This document shows, one piece after another, positions 1 through 9,182 of a DNA stretch of 40,976 nucleotides. A program made the position numbers and the translations under genes. Source of the DNA: Ruminococcus sp. GTDB lineage: Bacteria; Bacillota; Clostridia; Oscillospirales; Acutalibacteraceae. Location of the stretch: the NCBI GenBank assembly GCA_017481885.1, contig JAFUOM010000010.1:1-40976 (forward strand), in the 5' to 3' direction. Position 1 is the stretch's first letter. Every line of letters begins with the position of its first letter. The notes under the pieces are model-generated. The model made no database searches. It had not been told where the DNA came from and saw nothing but the letters and a program-made list of their open reading frames with translations.

Positions 1-810
1 GGAGAGATTGACGACGCACAGCACTTCCCAGCATTTAGTAGCGTTATTTCAAACGTAGCTGACATTGACGGCGAAGTTTACTACAACTACTCAAACTACA
101 AGGGCACATCCCTTGAAAACAAGGTTGTATTCACAGCTCAGTTCAAGGTAACTGCTGCTAGTGGTACATACAATATCACAACTAGAATCAAGACAATGGC
201 TGACACAGATATGAACGCTCTTGTTTATGATTTTGAGAAGAAGGGCGACTTCACACAGGAGTCAGGTCTTGTTGATTATGTAGAGCCAACAAATCCAACA
301 AAGCCAACAGAAGAAGTTAAGCCAACTCAGGACGTTAAGCCAACAGGCAACGTAGGCGGTAACCTCTTCCTTGATATCGACGGCACAAAGTATGCTGTTG
401 AGCAGGGCGAGATTTACACATACCAGTTCAAGTTAAACGTTCCAGGCGTAAAGATTTCTTCTTTCGACGCTCAGACATTCTATGAGACAGAAGGTCTTGA
501 CATCATTCCATTCACAACAGAGGATGGGGAGATTGACGACGCACAGCACTTCCCAGCATTTAGTAGCGTTATTTCAAACGTAGCTGACATTGACGGCGAA
601 GTTTACTACAACTACTCAAACTACAAGGGCACATCTCTTGCTGACAAGGTTGTATTTACAGCTCAGTTCAAGGTTACTGCTGAAAGCGGTACATACTCAA
701 TCACAACTAGAATCAAGACAATGGCTGACACAGATATGAACGCTCTTGTTTATGATTTCGAGAAGAAGGGCGACTTCACTCAGGAGTCAGGTCTTGTAGG
801 CTATGTTGAG
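1..810 (+). repeat. Near-identical 525-bp tandem repeat units inside the dockerin protein gene
   Basis: The stretch from base 6 recurs at base 531, an offset of 525 bp or 175 codons, and stays almost identical for about 280 bp. More diverged units continue to about 2880. The in-frame period of one module plus linker suggests unequal recombination or recent module duplication. Assemblers can collapse or expand such repeats. Confidence 0.85.
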
Positions 811-3096
811 CCATCAACTTCAGATGAGCCAACTGAGGATAAGCCAACTACAGTTGTAGGCAAAGAGCTCTACCTCAACGTTGACGGTACAAAGTACGCT
901 GTTGAGCAGGGCAAGACTTACACATACGAGTACAGATTAACTGTTCCAAACGTAAAGATTGCTTCATTCGATGCTAACACATTCTATGATACAGAGGGTA
1001 TCGATGTAGTTCCATTTATGGACGGCGAGTACGTTGACGACGTTAAGCACTTCCCATCATTTGCAAGCGTTATCTCTAACTTCGACATCGACGGCGAGAT
1101 TTACTACAACTATTCAAACCACAAGGGTATTACTGTGGACGACGCTGTTATCTTCACAGCTCAGTTCAAGGTAACTGCTGAAAGTGGTACTTACGATATC
1201 ACAACAAGAATCAAGACAATGGCTGATACAGCTCAGAACAGACTCGTTTACAACTACGAGAAGTTCGAGGAGTTCACAGAGAAGTCAGCTCTTGTTGACT
1301 ACGTTGCTCCAACAAAGCCAACTGAAGAAGTTAAGCCTACAGAAACAACTAAGGAAACAGAAGATGTTAAGCCAACAGAAACAACAAGGCCACAGCCAGA
1401 GTACACACTCTTCCTCAACGTTGACGGCGAAAAGTATCCTGTTGAGCAGGGCAAGACTTACACATACGAGTATAAGATTACAGTTCCTGGCGACGGCGTG
1501 AAGATTTCTTCATTCGACGCTCAGACAAACTACGATACAGCTGGTATCGAGTTAGTACCATTCACAGTTGATGGCGAAATCGATGATTTACAGCACTTCC
1601 CAGTATTGAAGAGTGTTATCAGCAACTTCGATATTCCAGGCGAAATCTACTACAACTACTCTAACTACAAGGGTGTTAAGCTCAGCGATGCTGTTGTATT
1701 TACAGCTCAGTTCAAGGTAACTGCTGAAAGCGGTACATACGACATCACAACAATGATCAAGACAATGGCTGACACAAATATGAACGCTCTTGTTTACGAT
1801 TATGAGAAGAAGGGCGAATTTACAGAGAAATCTGCTCTTGTAAATTACGTTAAGCCAACTCTCCCAACCCTTCCAACAGAGCCAGCTCCAACAACTCCTC
1901 CAGGACCTCAGCCAACACAGCCAGAGCCTGTTGACGAGCTCTTTGTAATAGTTGACGGCGAGCTCATTCCTGTAACTAAGGGTGAGACATACACATACAC
2001 ATACTACCTCACAGTTCCTACTAAGGTTAGAGCAATCGATGCTTCAATCTGGTACGACACAGAGGGTCTTGATGTAGTTCCTACACTTGATCACATCGGT
2101 GCTGAGGACGCATCTAAGATGTTCCCTAACCTCCCATCAAGCTTAGTTTATAACGTATCTGGCGAAGATGGCGAAATCCTTTACAACTTCTCACACCTCG
2201 GCGGTGTTGACTTCACAACTGAAACTGTAGTATCTAAGATTAACTTCACAGTTACAGCTGATAAGGGTATCTACGAAATCGCAACTCAGTTCAGAACAAT
2301 CACTGACATCAACGGTGACAAGTATGTTTACGGTTCTGAAACACTCAAGGATACATGGTCAGGCAGAGGCGAGTTCACACTCTATCAGGAAGAAGTTGAA
2401 GAGCCAGAAGACGGCCTCTTCATCAAGATTGACAGAACTTACTACGAAGTAGAACAGGGTAAGGAATACACATTCGCTTACTACTTACAGGTTGAGAACA
2501 AGTCAATCGACTCACTTGATGCTCACATCAAGTACGACACAGAGGGTCTTGAGTATCTCCCAATTCTCGATGATGACGGCGAAGACGATACAAAGAAGAT
2601 GTTCCCAATCATCAAGAACCCAATCTATAACGTTAAGGACGGCACAATTTATGTAAACTTTGCATCTGCTAAGGGTGTACAGTTCAGCACTAAGGAGAGC
2701 GTTCTTGTTCAGTGCAAGTTCAAGGTAACTGCTTCTGAGGGTGTTTACGAAATCACTCCTGAAATCTACAACCTCGGCGACGAAGGTAATAAGGATTACA
2801 TCGTAGTAAACGGTATTGTTTGCGGTGACTACTATGATAAGGGTGTTATCACAGATGCTGAAGTTTGGACACCTGAGTCAGAGAAGCTCTTAATCGGTGA
2901 CGTTAACTTCGACGGTTATATCACAATCTTCGACGTAACAGCTATCCAGTTCTATGCTGCTGAGTACGAAACATTTACTGACAAGCAGATGATCGTTGCT
3001 GATACAAACAACGATGGTTACGTTAATATCTTTGACGCAACAGACATTCAGCTTTACATTGCAGGTCACATTTCAAAATTTGAAAGAGAGTCCTAA
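1..3096 (+). CDS. Multi-module cohesin-like surface protein with C-terminal type I dockerin (5' end outside window)
   Basis: The frame is open from base 1, so the N-terminus lies outside the window; 1031 residues are visible. It holds one partial and five complete copies of a module of about 140 residues (module starts near nt 361, 862, 1402, 1933 and 2410), joined by Thr/Pro/Glu-rich linkers. Each module starts with a pattern like LFLDIDGTKYAVEQG and carries a YYNYSNYKG-like strand and a VFTAQFKVTAESGTY strand. That order resembles the cohesin/CBM beta-sandwich fold, but the family assignment is inference. The last 65 residues (nt about 2887-3072) are a clear type I dockerin: two calcium-loop repeats, GDVNFDGYITIFD and ADTNNDGYVNIFD, each followed by a helix. 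The first three modules are nearly identical at DNA level. Likely secreted and attached to a cohesin-bearing partner, as in a cellulosome or amylosome. If the modules are true cohesins this is an adaptor scaffoldin; otherwise a repetitive adhesin or binding protein. Confidence 0.8.
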   Translation, partial: GEIDDAQHFPAFSSVISNVADIDGEVYYNYSNYKGTSLENKVVFTAQFKVTAASGTYNITTRIKTMADTDMNALVYDFEKKGDFTQESGLVDYVEPTNPTKPTEEVKPTQDVKPTGNVGGNLFLDIDGTKYAVEQGEIYTYQFKLNVPGVKISSFDAQTFYETEGLDIIPFTTEDGEIDDAQHFPAFSSVISNVADIDGEVYYNYSNYKGTSLADKVVFTAQFKVTAESGTYSITTRIKTMADTDMNALVYDFEKKGDFTQESGLVGYVEPSTSDEPTEDKPTTVVGKELYLNVDGTKYAVEQGKTYTYEYRLTVPNVKIASFDANTFYDTEGIDVVPFMDGEYVDDVKHFPSFASVISNFDIDGEIYYNYSNHKGITVDDAVIFTAQFKVTAESGTYDITTRIKTMADTAQNRLVYNYEKFEEFTEKSALVDYVAPTKPTEEVKPTETTKETEDVKPTETTRPQPEYTLFLNVDGEKYPVEQGKTYTYEYKITVPGDGVKISSFDAQTNYDTAGIELVPFTVDGEIDDLQHFPVLKSVISNFDIPGEIYYNYSNYKGVKLSDAVVFTAQFKVTAESGTYDITTMIKTMADTNMNALVYDYEKKGEFTEKSALVNYVKPTLPTLPTEPAPTTPPGPQPTQPEPVDELFVIVDGELIPVTKGETYTYTYYLTVPTKVRAIDASIWYDTEGLDVVPTLDHIGAEDASKMFPNLPSSLVYNVSGEDGEILYNFSHLGGVDFTTETVVSKINFTVTADKGIYEIATQFRTITDINGDKYVYGSETLKDTWSGRGEFTLYQEEVEEPEDGLFIKIDRTYYEVEQGKEYTFAYYLQVENKSIDSLDAHIKYDTEGLEYLPILDDDGEDDTKKMFPIIKNPIYNVKDGTIYVNFASAKGVQFSTKESVLVQCKFKVTASEGVYEITPEIYNLGDEGNKDYIVVNGIVCGDYYDKGVITDAEVWTPESEKLLIGDVNFDGYITIFDVTAIQFYAAEYETFTDKQMIVADTNNDGYVNIFDATDIQLYIAGHISKFERES

Positions 3097-3104
3097 ATAA
3101 TAAG

Positions 3105-3138
3105 GGAAGCGGAGGCATTAGCCTTCGCTTTTCTTTTT
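3105..3138 (+). terminator. Intrinsic terminator of the dockerin protein gene
   Basis: An 8-bp stem (GCGGAGGC / GCCTTCGC) with an ATTA loop is followed by TTTTCTTTTT, 12 bases after the stop codon. Confidence 0.85.
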
Positions 3139-3157
3139 AGTGCATCAAACATAGACA

Positions 3158-3191
3158 AACAGGGCGTCCCACTGAAGTGAGAAGCCCTGTT
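3158..3191. repeat. Hairpin in the 3097-3608 gene-free stretch
   Basis: AACAGGGC pairs with GCCCTGTT around an 18-base loop. There is no T-run. This gene-free stretch of about 510 bp otherwise holds two REP-type palindromes, a terminator at each end and AT-rich sequence; I see no credible gene in it. Confidence 0.45.
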
Positions 3192-3285
3192 ACGTTGAAT
3201 TATAGTTTATCTGTTTTAAATATTCTATTAAACTTAATTGTTAGATGGAGGCTTTTGTGTGCGTCAAACCTCATTGTATCACCAC

Positions 3286-3342
3286 TCGTAGGGGATGGCG
3301 ACTCGACATCCCGCGTGCGTAGCACCCATAAAACTACAAATC
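3286..3342 (+). repeat. REP-type palindrome with tail
   Basis: GTAGGGGATG, a short spacer and CATCCCG form a hairpin. It is followed by the tail GTGCGTAGCACCCATAAAAC, which recurs with small changes at 14670, 21330 (minus strand) and 30750. Confidence 0.7.
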
Positions 3343-3416
3343 AAAAACGTTGCTTAATATTAAAATTTTATCTGTGCAACAAACATAAACGAGTAATATA
3401 TATAAACGCTCTGTAT

Positions 3417-3443
3417 CGGTACGTCAAGGATGCCGTACCCTAC
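3417..3443 (-). repeat. REP-type palindrome without tail
   Basis: On the minus strand it reads GTAGGGTACGG, then ATCCTTGA, then CGTACCG. It is closely related to the copy at 14641. Confidence 0.65.
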
Positions 3444-3548
3444 GACTTGTGTTTCATTTGAGTTTTGTTACACAGATAAAAAATGATATTCAGGAATGAT
3501 TTTTGGGGTAATTAGCTGTGCTAAACTTTAATTTACCTCAAAACAATA

Positions 3549-3581
3549 GGCTGTCTTACTACCTTACATAGTAAAACAGCC
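3549..3581 (-). terminator. Hairpin terminator behind the HAD hydrolase gene
   Basis: On the minus strand GGCTGTTTTACTA pairs with TAGTAAGACAGCC, a 13-bp stem with one wobble. It is followed by TATTGTTTTG, a weak T-run, 28 bases beyond the stop codon. Confidence 0.65.
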
Positions 3582-3608
3582 CTTTGTGAGTTGAATATTG
3601 ATTTGTTA

Positions 3609-4340
3609 TTAACCGATGAGGTAGTCTTTCATTTTTGTAACGTCGCCATCCATTATTTTGTATTTACAGATAAGCTTATGACCCTCAAGCGGTGTGCTGA
3701 TTTCCTGATGAATGTAAAGTCCGTCAAGACCAACAGCGTGTGCGCCCTGCATATCAGAGATGCAGTCGTTACCAATCATAATTGACTTAGTCTTGTCAAG
3801 ATTGTATTTCTTTAAAAGCTTGTTGAAGAACACCTTTGATGGCTTGCAACAAGCACAGTCGGAGCTGATGAAAATACCGTCAAAATACTTTTCAATTTTG
3901 AGGTCGCACATCTCGGGATATGTAAAGCAACGTTGAGCGTTTGAAAGCAGATATACCTTTTTATTGGCTTTTTTGAGGCTTTCGAGCAGGTCGATAACAC
4001 CGTCGTAAAGCTTGAGCAACTGAGTTGAAGCCTTGCGGAATTTTACCGCTGTGTCCTGAATCATCTTATCGGTAGGCTTAACACCCTTGCGTGTGTAAAG
4101 ACCGATAAAAACGTTTTCAAGATTGATTTCAATTTTGTCGTAAGTTAGGTGCTTAAGGCGTGTAAGGCGACTCTCACGTTTTGAAAGTTTGTGGTAGTAG
4201 ATCTCAATTTCCTTGCCTGTGTAATCTGCACCGTAGCTTTTGTAAATGTCCGCAACTGTGTTCCAGAAATCCTCGCCGGATTCGTCTGTACGAATGTCAA
4301 TGAGTGTGCCGTAAAGATCAAAGATACAATTCTGATACAT
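3609..4340 (-). CDS. HAD-superfamily hydrolase
   Basis: A 243-residue cytoplasmic protein of the haloacid dehalogenase superfamily. Motif I is FDLYGTL at the N-terminus: nucleophile Asp with Tyr at the +2 position, as in the haloacid dehalogenase/YjjG-type branch rather than DxD phosphatases. Motif II is LLSNAQ (about residue 130), motif III the lysine in KPSKVFF, and motif IV MIGNDCISDM (about residue 190). An alpha-helical cap lies between motifs I and II. The substrate cannot be told from sequence; small phosphorylated metabolites are usual. The start is supported by GGAAGGG upstream of ATG. It is divergent from nth. Confidence 0.85.
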   Translation of the reverse strand: MYQNCIFDLYGTLIDIRTDESGEDFWNTVADIYKSYGADYTGKEIEIYYHKLSKRESRLTRLKHLTYDKIEINLENVFIGLYTRKGVKPTDKMIQDTAVKFRKASTQLLKLYDGVIDLLESLKKANKKVYLLSNAQRCFTYPEMCDLKIEKYFDGIFISSDCACCKPSKVFFNKLLKKYNLDKTKSIMIGNDCISDMQGAHAVGLDGLYIHQEISTPLEGHKLICKYKIMDGDVTKMKDYLIG

Positions 4341-4374
4341 ATAGGTTTACCCTTCCATTAAACAATATGTGGCA

Positions 4375-4380
4375 ATTATA
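4375..4380 (-). promoter_or_regulatory. Probable -10 box for the HAD gene
   Basis: TATAAT on the minus strand, 35 bases upstream of the ATG. The matching -35 is poor, so only the -10 is proposed. Confidence 0.4.
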
Positions 4381-4407
4381 TACCTATTAATGGCAAAAAT
4401 AAAGTGT

Positions 4408-4436
4408 TTGAGATAAAGAAGATAATATGTTACAAT
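4408..4436 (+). promoter_or_regulatory. Sigma-A-type promoter for nth
   Basis: TTGAGA, 17-bp spacer, TACAAT, ending 23 bases before the nth start codon. Confidence 0.6.
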
Positions 4437-4459
4437 AGTAATATAAAGTAGGTGAAAAA

Positions 4460-5086
4460 ATGACCAAAAAACAGATAGCGCTAAAGGCTGTTGAGGCACT
4501 GAAAAACGAATATCCCGATGCAATTTGCTCGCTGACCTATGATGACCCGCTTCAGCTTCTGATTGCGACCCGCCTTGCCGCTCAGTGCACCGACGCACGA
4601 GTGAATATGGTGACTCCGGCACTTTTTGAGCGATTCAAAACAGCCGAAGATTTTGCAAACGCAACCTACGACGAGGTAGGGGAATACATCAAAACCTGTG
4701 GCTTGTACAAGACAAAGTCGAAAGACTTGGTGGAGATAGGAAAAATGCTTGTGAATGACTACGACTCAGTTGTGCCTGATTCACTTGACGAGCTGATTAA
4801 ACTGCCGGGTATTGGTCGAAAAACCGCAAATCTTGTTATGGGCGACATTTTCAAAAAGCCTGCGGTAGTTGTGGACACCCACTGTATCAGAATTACAAGA
4901 AGGCTTGGACTTCACACTGAAAAAGACGCTAAGAAAATTGAGTTTATTCTGCGTGATTTGTTGCCACAAACTGAGTCAAACGACTTTTGTCATCGCATTG
5001 TACTTCACGGCAGAGCGGTTTGTACCGCACGAAAAGCTATGTGTGATAAATGCTGTATGGCGGATTTCTGCAGAAAGAAACCTTAA
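4460..5086 (+). CDS. nth: Endonuclease III (DNA glycosylase/AP lyase)
   Basis: A 208-residue base-excision repair enzyme that removes oxidised pyrimidines and nicks the abasic site. The helix-hairpin-helix LPGIGRKTANLV is at residues 115-126 with catalytic Lys121, and the catalytic Asp139 is in VDTH. The C-terminal 4Fe-4S cluster ligands are Cys188, 195, 198 and 204, in the family's Cys-x6-Cys-x2-Cys-x5-Cys spacing. Length is normal for the family (about 210). The start is chosen by AGTAGGTG eight to nine bases upstream. It is a single-gene unit with its own promoter and terminator. Confidence 0.95.
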   Translation: MTKKQIALKAVEALKNEYPDAICSLTYDDPLQLLIATRLAAQCTDARVNMVTPALFERFKTAEDFANATYDEVGEYIKTCGLYKTKSKDLVEIGKMLVNDYDSVVPDSLDELIKLPGIGRKTANLVMGDIFKKPAVVVDTHCIRITRRLGLHTEKDAKKIEFILRDLLPQTESNDFCHRIVLHGRAVCTARKAMCDKCCMADFCRKKP

Positions 5087-5116
5087 ATACGCAATAATGA
5101 GTAATAAAATACGCAA

Positions 5117-5143
5117 AAACAGCGACGGATATCCGTCGCTGTT
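5117..5143. terminator. Bidirectional intrinsic terminator between nth and the convergent secreted-protein gene
   Basis: AACAGCGACGG and CCGTCGCTGTT form a perfect stem flanked by A-runs and T-runs on both sides, so it can end transcripts from both directions. Confidence 0.85.
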
Positions 5144-5169
5144 TTAATGTTTAATCAAATGAAGTTTTG

Positions 5170-5808
5170 TTATTCAATATATTGTGCCCACACGCTGTTG
5201 CAGTTATCAACTGCCTGAATAAGAGCAACAACATCAGCGTAGCTTATCCCTAGGGCTGTAGCCAGTGCGCCTGCTGTTAAATCGTCTGCACTATATGCAT
5301 TGATAGCCCATACAGCAATTAAGCCACCTGCGTTGGTAACTGCAATTTCAGCAGCTTTAAGGTCGTCAACCGCTTTTGCATAATTTTGAATAGCAAGACT
5401 GTCAATCGGGAAAGAACGATATACAGTTACGCCATTATTAGTAAGCTTATATTCCAATGGTCCAACCTGTTTGTAAGAAAAATTCAGGTAGGTTTCTTTA
5501 CCATGAGTGTATTCGCAAGAAGCAACCCCTATAGCACCAGTTGGTAAGCCGGTACCAAGCTCAGGCATACGGATTAATTTAGTGGAGGTCATTGTGCCGG
5601 TTTCGTCAAAAGTTTGTGTAGTCAGTTCGTACACTACTTTGTCAAAGGTGTACACATACTTTACTCCATCAATATATTCTGTTGCAATGCGAGTGATAGA
5701 ATCATCCTGGATTACTTTGTAGGAAAAATTACTTTCGGCGCTAAATGCCTGAACAGACATTGCAAAAAGCAGGGTTAAAGTAAGAATGAAAGCAAAAAAT
5801 CTTTTCAT
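5170..5808 (-). CDS. Small secreted protein of unknown function
   Basis: 212 residues. A classic signal peptide (MKRF, hydrophobic core, AFSA/ES cleavage near residue 24) predicts export. The mature part starts with a beta-rich region (SYKVIQDDS, YTFDKVVYELTTQTFDE). It ends in an Ala-rich amphipathic or hydrophobic section (from about residue 140: AEIAVTNAGGLIAVW, then TAGALATALGISYADVVAL) with one Cys. I do not recognise the family firmly; the layout is reminiscent of large secreted bacteriocin-like proteins such as the geobacillin-26 type, but this is only a resemblance. RBS AGGAGT precedes the ATG and a strong promoter lies about 80 bp upstream. Confidence 0.7.
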   Translation of the reverse strand: MKRFFAFILTLTLLFAMSVQAFSAESNFSYKVIQDDSITRIATEYIDGVKYVYTFDKVVYELTTQTFDETGTMTSTKLIRMPELGTGLPTGAIGVASCEYTHGKETYLNFSYKQVGPLEYKLTNNGVTVYRSFPIDSLAIQNYAKAVDDLKAAEIAVTNAGGLIAVWAINAYSADDLTAGALATALGISYADVVALIQAVDNCNSVWAQYIE

Positions 5809-5886
5809 AAAAATACTCCTTATTCTGACTTCCGCAATAGTCAGTTCATTTTAAATTGTAATTGCTCACCGCATTTGAGCTAGGCT

Positions 5887-5915
5887 AATATAACACGCAC
5901 AACAACTATTGTCAA
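5887..5915 (-). promoter_or_regulatory. Strong sigma-A promoter for the secreted protein gene
   Basis: On the minus strand TTGACA, 17-bp spacer, TATATT. The sequence GTGTTATATTAGCCT around and after the -10 is also present at the promoter at 29542-29570. Confidence 0.75.
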
Positions 5916-5981
5916 TGCTTTTACTTGTTTTCATTAAAAGCACTAGTTTTTTGGAAAAGCGTGGCTCGGGTTTTATGCAAT

Positions 5982-6015
5982 AAAAAAAGCTCCCACGGTT
6001 TAAGGGGAGCTTTTT
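5982..6015 (-). terminator. Terminator ending the valS transcript
   Basis: On the minus strand AAAAGCTCCC pairs with GGGAGCTTTT and is followed by more T. It lies about 440 bp downstream of the valS stop, after three A-family elements. A-runs on the other side make it look bidirectional. Confidence 0.75.
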
Positions 6016-6035
6016 GTATATTGGTCTGCGACAGC

Positions 6036-6170
6036 GATATCACGCCTCGTTGCTCTTCGCTGTTCCTCAAAAGTCTACAGTCTCGCATTGATTTTCTTCA
6101 TCGACTTTGCCGATTACGAAAATGTAGACTCGACTTTGACTTTGTGAGGGCTACGAGCCTCGGCGCTTAA
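6036..6170 (-). repeat. A-family nested-hairpin element, copy A1
   Basis: 135 bp. Read on the minus strand it starts TTAAGCGCCGAGG and ends AACGAGGCGTGATATC. An outer stem pairs CCTCACAAAGTC with GACTTTTGAGG; the apical stem is ATCGGC/GTCGAT (6100-6114). A further GCTGTCGCAGACCAATA follows (6019-6035), which is also found after copy A8. Confidence 0.85.
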
Positions 6171-6305
6171 GATATCACGCCTCGTTGCTCGTCGCTGTTC
6201 CTCAAAAGTCTACAGTCTCGCATTGATTTTCTTCATCAACTTTGCCGATTACGAAAATGCAGACTCGACTTTGACGTTGTGAGGGCTACGAGCCTCGGCG
6301 CTTAA
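6171..6305 (-). repeat. A-family nested-hairpin element, copy A2
   Basis: Exactly 135 bp and directly abutting A1, with a few substitutions. The apical stem is ATCGGC/GTTGAT (6235-6249), which keeps pairing through G-T wobble. Confidence 0.85.
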
Positions 6306-6458
6306 GATATCACGCCTCGTTTGTCTTCGCATCTCTTTCAAATCTCTTCTGTTCCTTGCTCTCATGCTAAAATCAAAGAATATATTTACTCTTTGATTTT
6401 TTAACGCGAGAGCTCGGTCACATTAAGATTTGAAAGGCTCGGACACTCGGACGCTTAA
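6306..6458 (-). repeat. A-family element, divergent copy A3, fused to the valS stop codon
   Basis: Same termini as A1 and A2 (TTAAGCG..., ...ACGAGGCGTGATATC) but a different interior of similar length. It still folds: CTTTCAAATCT pairs with AGATTTGAAAG and AATCAAAGA with TCTTTGATT. The first TAA of the element is the valS stop codon. Confidence 0.75.
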
Positions 6459-9079
6459 TCCAGCGCCTCAATTGCGGCTTTGATGAGAGCGATTTTTTCT
6501 CTTTCACGCTGAGCCTGTCCTTTGATTTTCTCAATAACAGCCTCTGGTGCTTTTGCCATAAAGCCTGCGTTGTTTAGTTTGCCTTCGTCCTGAGCGAGCA
6601 TCTTCTCAACGGTCGCTAACTCTTTGTTAAGACGCTTGAGCTCTTCTTCCTTATCAACGAGGTCGCTCATTGGGATGTAAATCTTTGCGTCGTTAGTAAC
6701 AACAGTTACAGCCTTTTCGAGAGTGAACTCGTCGCCGATTTCGATTTCAGTAGCAGAAGCTAACTTCTTGATGAACTGGATACCGTGTGTGAAAGTGTCC
6801 TTCTTATTGGTTGCGATGAAGTAGTTTGCTTTCTTTGATGGTGGAACGTTCATTTCGTTACGGCGTGTACGGATAGCTGTGATTGCTTCCATAATAACTT
6901 CCATCTGCTTAGCTTCATCGGTAAAGTTGAGAGAATCAGTATACTCTGGGTATCTTTCGAGCATAATTGTCTCGCCATCGTGTGGGAGAGTCTGCCAGAT
7001 TTCCTCAGTGATGAATGGCATAAATGGATGTAAGAGTTTTAAAATCTTGTCGAGAACGTAGAGGAGTACCTGTCGAGCGTTTTGAGCTGAAACAGCATCA
7101 TCACCATTAAGACGGGATTTTGCAAGCTCGATGTACCAGTCGCAGTAGCAATCCCAGATGAAGTCGTAAAGCTTCTGTACAGCGATACCAAGCTCAAACT
7201 TGTCGAGATTGTCTGTGATTTCTTTTGCCAAAGTGTTGAGTGTTGAAAGAATCCACTTGTCTTCAAGCTCAAGTGTTTCAGGGAGTGTAAGAGGTACATC
7301 GTGGTCGTCGATGTTCATATGAACAAAACGTGATGCGTTGTAAAGCTTGTTAGCAAAGTTACGGCAAGACTCAACTCGTTCTTCTGAGAATCTCATATCG
7401 TTACCAGGTGAGTTACATGTAGCAAGGAAGAATCTTAAAGCGTCAGCGCCGTATTTGTCGATAACTTCGATTGGGTCAACACCGTTGTTTAAGGACTTAC
7501 TCATCTTTCTGCCCTGTGAGTCACGGATGATACCGTGGATAAATACAGTGTTGAATGGAACCTCACCCATATGGTGCAAGCCTGAGAAAATCATTCTTGC
7601 TACCCAGAAGAAGATAATATCGTAGCCTGTAACAAGAGTGTTGGTTGGGTAGAAGTATTTTAAGTCCTCAGCGTCGTTTGGCCAACCTAAAGTTGAGAAT
7701 GGCCACAGAGCTGAACTAAACCATGTGTCGAGTGTGTCTTCGTCCTGATGTAAATGTGTGCAACCGCACTTTGGACAAACTGATGGAGCTTCTTTTGCAA
7801 CAACTGTTTCGCCACACTCATCACAGTAGTAAGCAGGGATTCTGTGACCCCACCACAGCTGACGTGAAATACACCAGTCTTTGATGTTTTCCATCCAGTG
7901 GAAGTAGATTTTGTCGAAACGCTCAGGAACAAACTTAACTCTGCCGTCACGTACACACTCAATAGCAGGCTCAGCGAGTGGCTTCATCTTAACAAACCAC
8001 TGCTTTGAAACTCTAGGCTCTACTGTTGTGTGGCAACGGTAGCAAGTACCAACGTTGTGTGAGTAGTCTTCAATCTTAACGAGGAAACCGCCTTCTTCTA
8101 AGTCTTTAACGATAGCTTTTCTAGCTTGGTAGCGGTCCATACCTGCGTATGCAGGGTAATCCTCAGTGATTTTCGCATCGTCTGTCATACAGTTGAGGAC
8201 TGGGAGATTGTGACGTAAACCAACCTCAAAGTCATTAGGGTCGTGAGCAGGAGTAATCTTAACAACGCCTGTACCGAAATCCATCTCAACGTAATCGTCG
8301 GCAACGATTGGAATTTCTCTGCCAACCAGTGGGAGAGTAAGTGTCTTGCCGATTAAGTCTTTGTAACGCTCATCGTTAGGGTTAACAGCAACAGCGGTAT
8401 CGCCGAGTAAGGTTTCAGGGCGTGTTGTTGCAAGCTCAAGATATCCTGTGCCGTCTGTGAGTGGGTAGCGAAGGTGCCAGAAATGACCTGCCTGCTCTTC
8501 AAACTCAACCTCTGCGTCAGAGATAGATGTCTTACAATGTGGGCACCAGTTGATGATTCTCTCGCCCTGATAAATTAAGCCCTGCTCGTATAATCTAACG
8601 AAAACTTCTTTAACAGCTTCTGAGCATCCCTCGTCCATTGTGAAACGCTCACGTTCCCAGTCGCAGGATGTGCCGAGCTTTCTAAACTGCTTTGTAATTC
8701 TTGAGCCGTACTCTTCTTTCCAGTCCCAAACACGCTCCAAAAACTTCTCTCTGCCCAAAGTCTCCTTTGACAGACCTTCCTTTTTGATAGCCTCAACAAC
8801 CTTAGCCTCAGTAGCGATAGATGCATGGTCAGTACCAGGAAGCCACAGTGCACAGTAACCCTGCATACGTCTGAAACGGATGAGGATGTCCTGCAAAGTG
8901 TTGTCGAGTGCGTGGCCGATATGCAACTGACCTGTGATGTTTGGCGGTGGCATAACGATTGTGTAAGGTTTCTTGTCCTTGTCGATTTCTGCGTGGAAGT
9001 AGTTGTTTTCCATCCAGAAGTCATATATCCTGTCTTCAACCTGTTTTGGGTCGTAAGACTTAGCTAATTCTTTAGCCAT
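6455..9079 (-). CDS. valS: Valyl-tRNA synthetase
   Basis: 874 residues, the usual bacterial length. It charges tRNA-Val with valine in the cytoplasm. The class I signatures are present: HIGH at residues 53-56 (in [15 protein letters not shown]) and KMSKS at about 525. The editing domain lies between them, with Cys pairs near WCPHC and YYCDECGE...CPKCG. An anticodon-binding region follows, then the Val-specific C-terminal coiled coil ([21 protein letters not shown]). The start is set by GGGAGGAATTGAA before ATG. A promoter lies 50-75 bp upstream with no room for a T-box leader. The 3' end runs into a triple array of A elements. Confidence 0.97.
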   Translation of the reverse strand: MAKELAKSYDPKQVEDRIYDFWMENNYFHAEIDKDKKPYTIVMPPPNITGQLHIGHALDNTLQDILIRFRRMQGYCALWLPGTDHASIATEAKVVEAIKKEGLSKETLGREKFLERVWDWKEEYGSRITKQFRKLGTSCDWERERFTMDEGCSEAVKEVFVRLYEQGLIYQGERIINWCPHCKTSISDAEVEFEEQAGHFWHLRYPLTDGTGYLELATTRPETLLGDTAVAVNPNDERYKDLIGKTLTLPLVGREIPIVADDYVEMDFGTGVVKITPAHDPNDFEVGLRHNLPVLNCMTDDAKITEDYPAYAGMDRYQARKAIVKDLEEGGFLVKIEDYSHNVGTCYRCHTTVEPRVSKQWFVKMKPLAEPAIECVRDGRVKFVPERFDKIYFHWMENIKDWCISRQLWWGHRIPAYYCDECGETVVAKEAPSVCPKCGCTHLHQDEDTLDTWFSSALWPFSTLGWPNDAEDLKYFYPTNTLVTGYDIIFFWVARMIFSGLHHMGEVPFNTVFIHGIIRDSQGRKMSKSLNNGVDPIEVIDKYGADALRFFLATCNSPGNDMRFSEERVESCRNFANKLYNASRFVHMNIDDHDVPLTLPETLELEDKWILSTLNTLAKEITDNLDKFELGIAVQKLYDFIWDCYCDWYIELAKSRLNGDDAVSAQNARQVLLYVLDKILKLLHPFMPFITEEIWQTLPHDGETIMLERYPEYTDSLNFTDEAKQMEVIMEAITAIRTRRNEMNVPPSKKANYFIATNKKDTFTHGIQFIKKLASATEIEIGDEFTLEKAVTVVTNDAKIYIPMSDLVDKEEELKRLNKELATVEKMLAQDEGKLNNAGFMAKAPEAVIEKIKGQAQREREKIALIKAAIEALD

Positions 9080-9124
9080 TTCAATTCCTCCCTATTATTC
9101 CTATTATAGGTTATATACTTAGTT

Positions 9125-9153
9125 ATTATCGCATTTTTGCGTGCGTTTGTCAA
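9125..9153 (-). promoter_or_regulatory. Promoter for valS
   Basis: On the minus strand TTGACA, 17-bp spacer, GATAAT, about 45 bp before the valS ATG. Confidence 0.7.
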
Positions 9154-9182
9154 TGATACTGAAAGCTATTGTAAAAAAATAT

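Noticed and set aside
3177-3461. 94-codon open frame in the gene-free stretch
   Set aside because: It consists of REP palindromes and AT-rich spacer, with no RBS and no protein-like pattern.
5925-6170. 81-codon plus-strand frame downstream of the secreted protein gene
   Set aside because: It reads through a terminator and an A-family element, antisense to the valS 3' region; no RBS.
9080-9182. T-box leader before valS
   Set aside because: Only about 45 bp lie between the promoter and the ATG, and no T-box consensus or specifier hairpin is seen.
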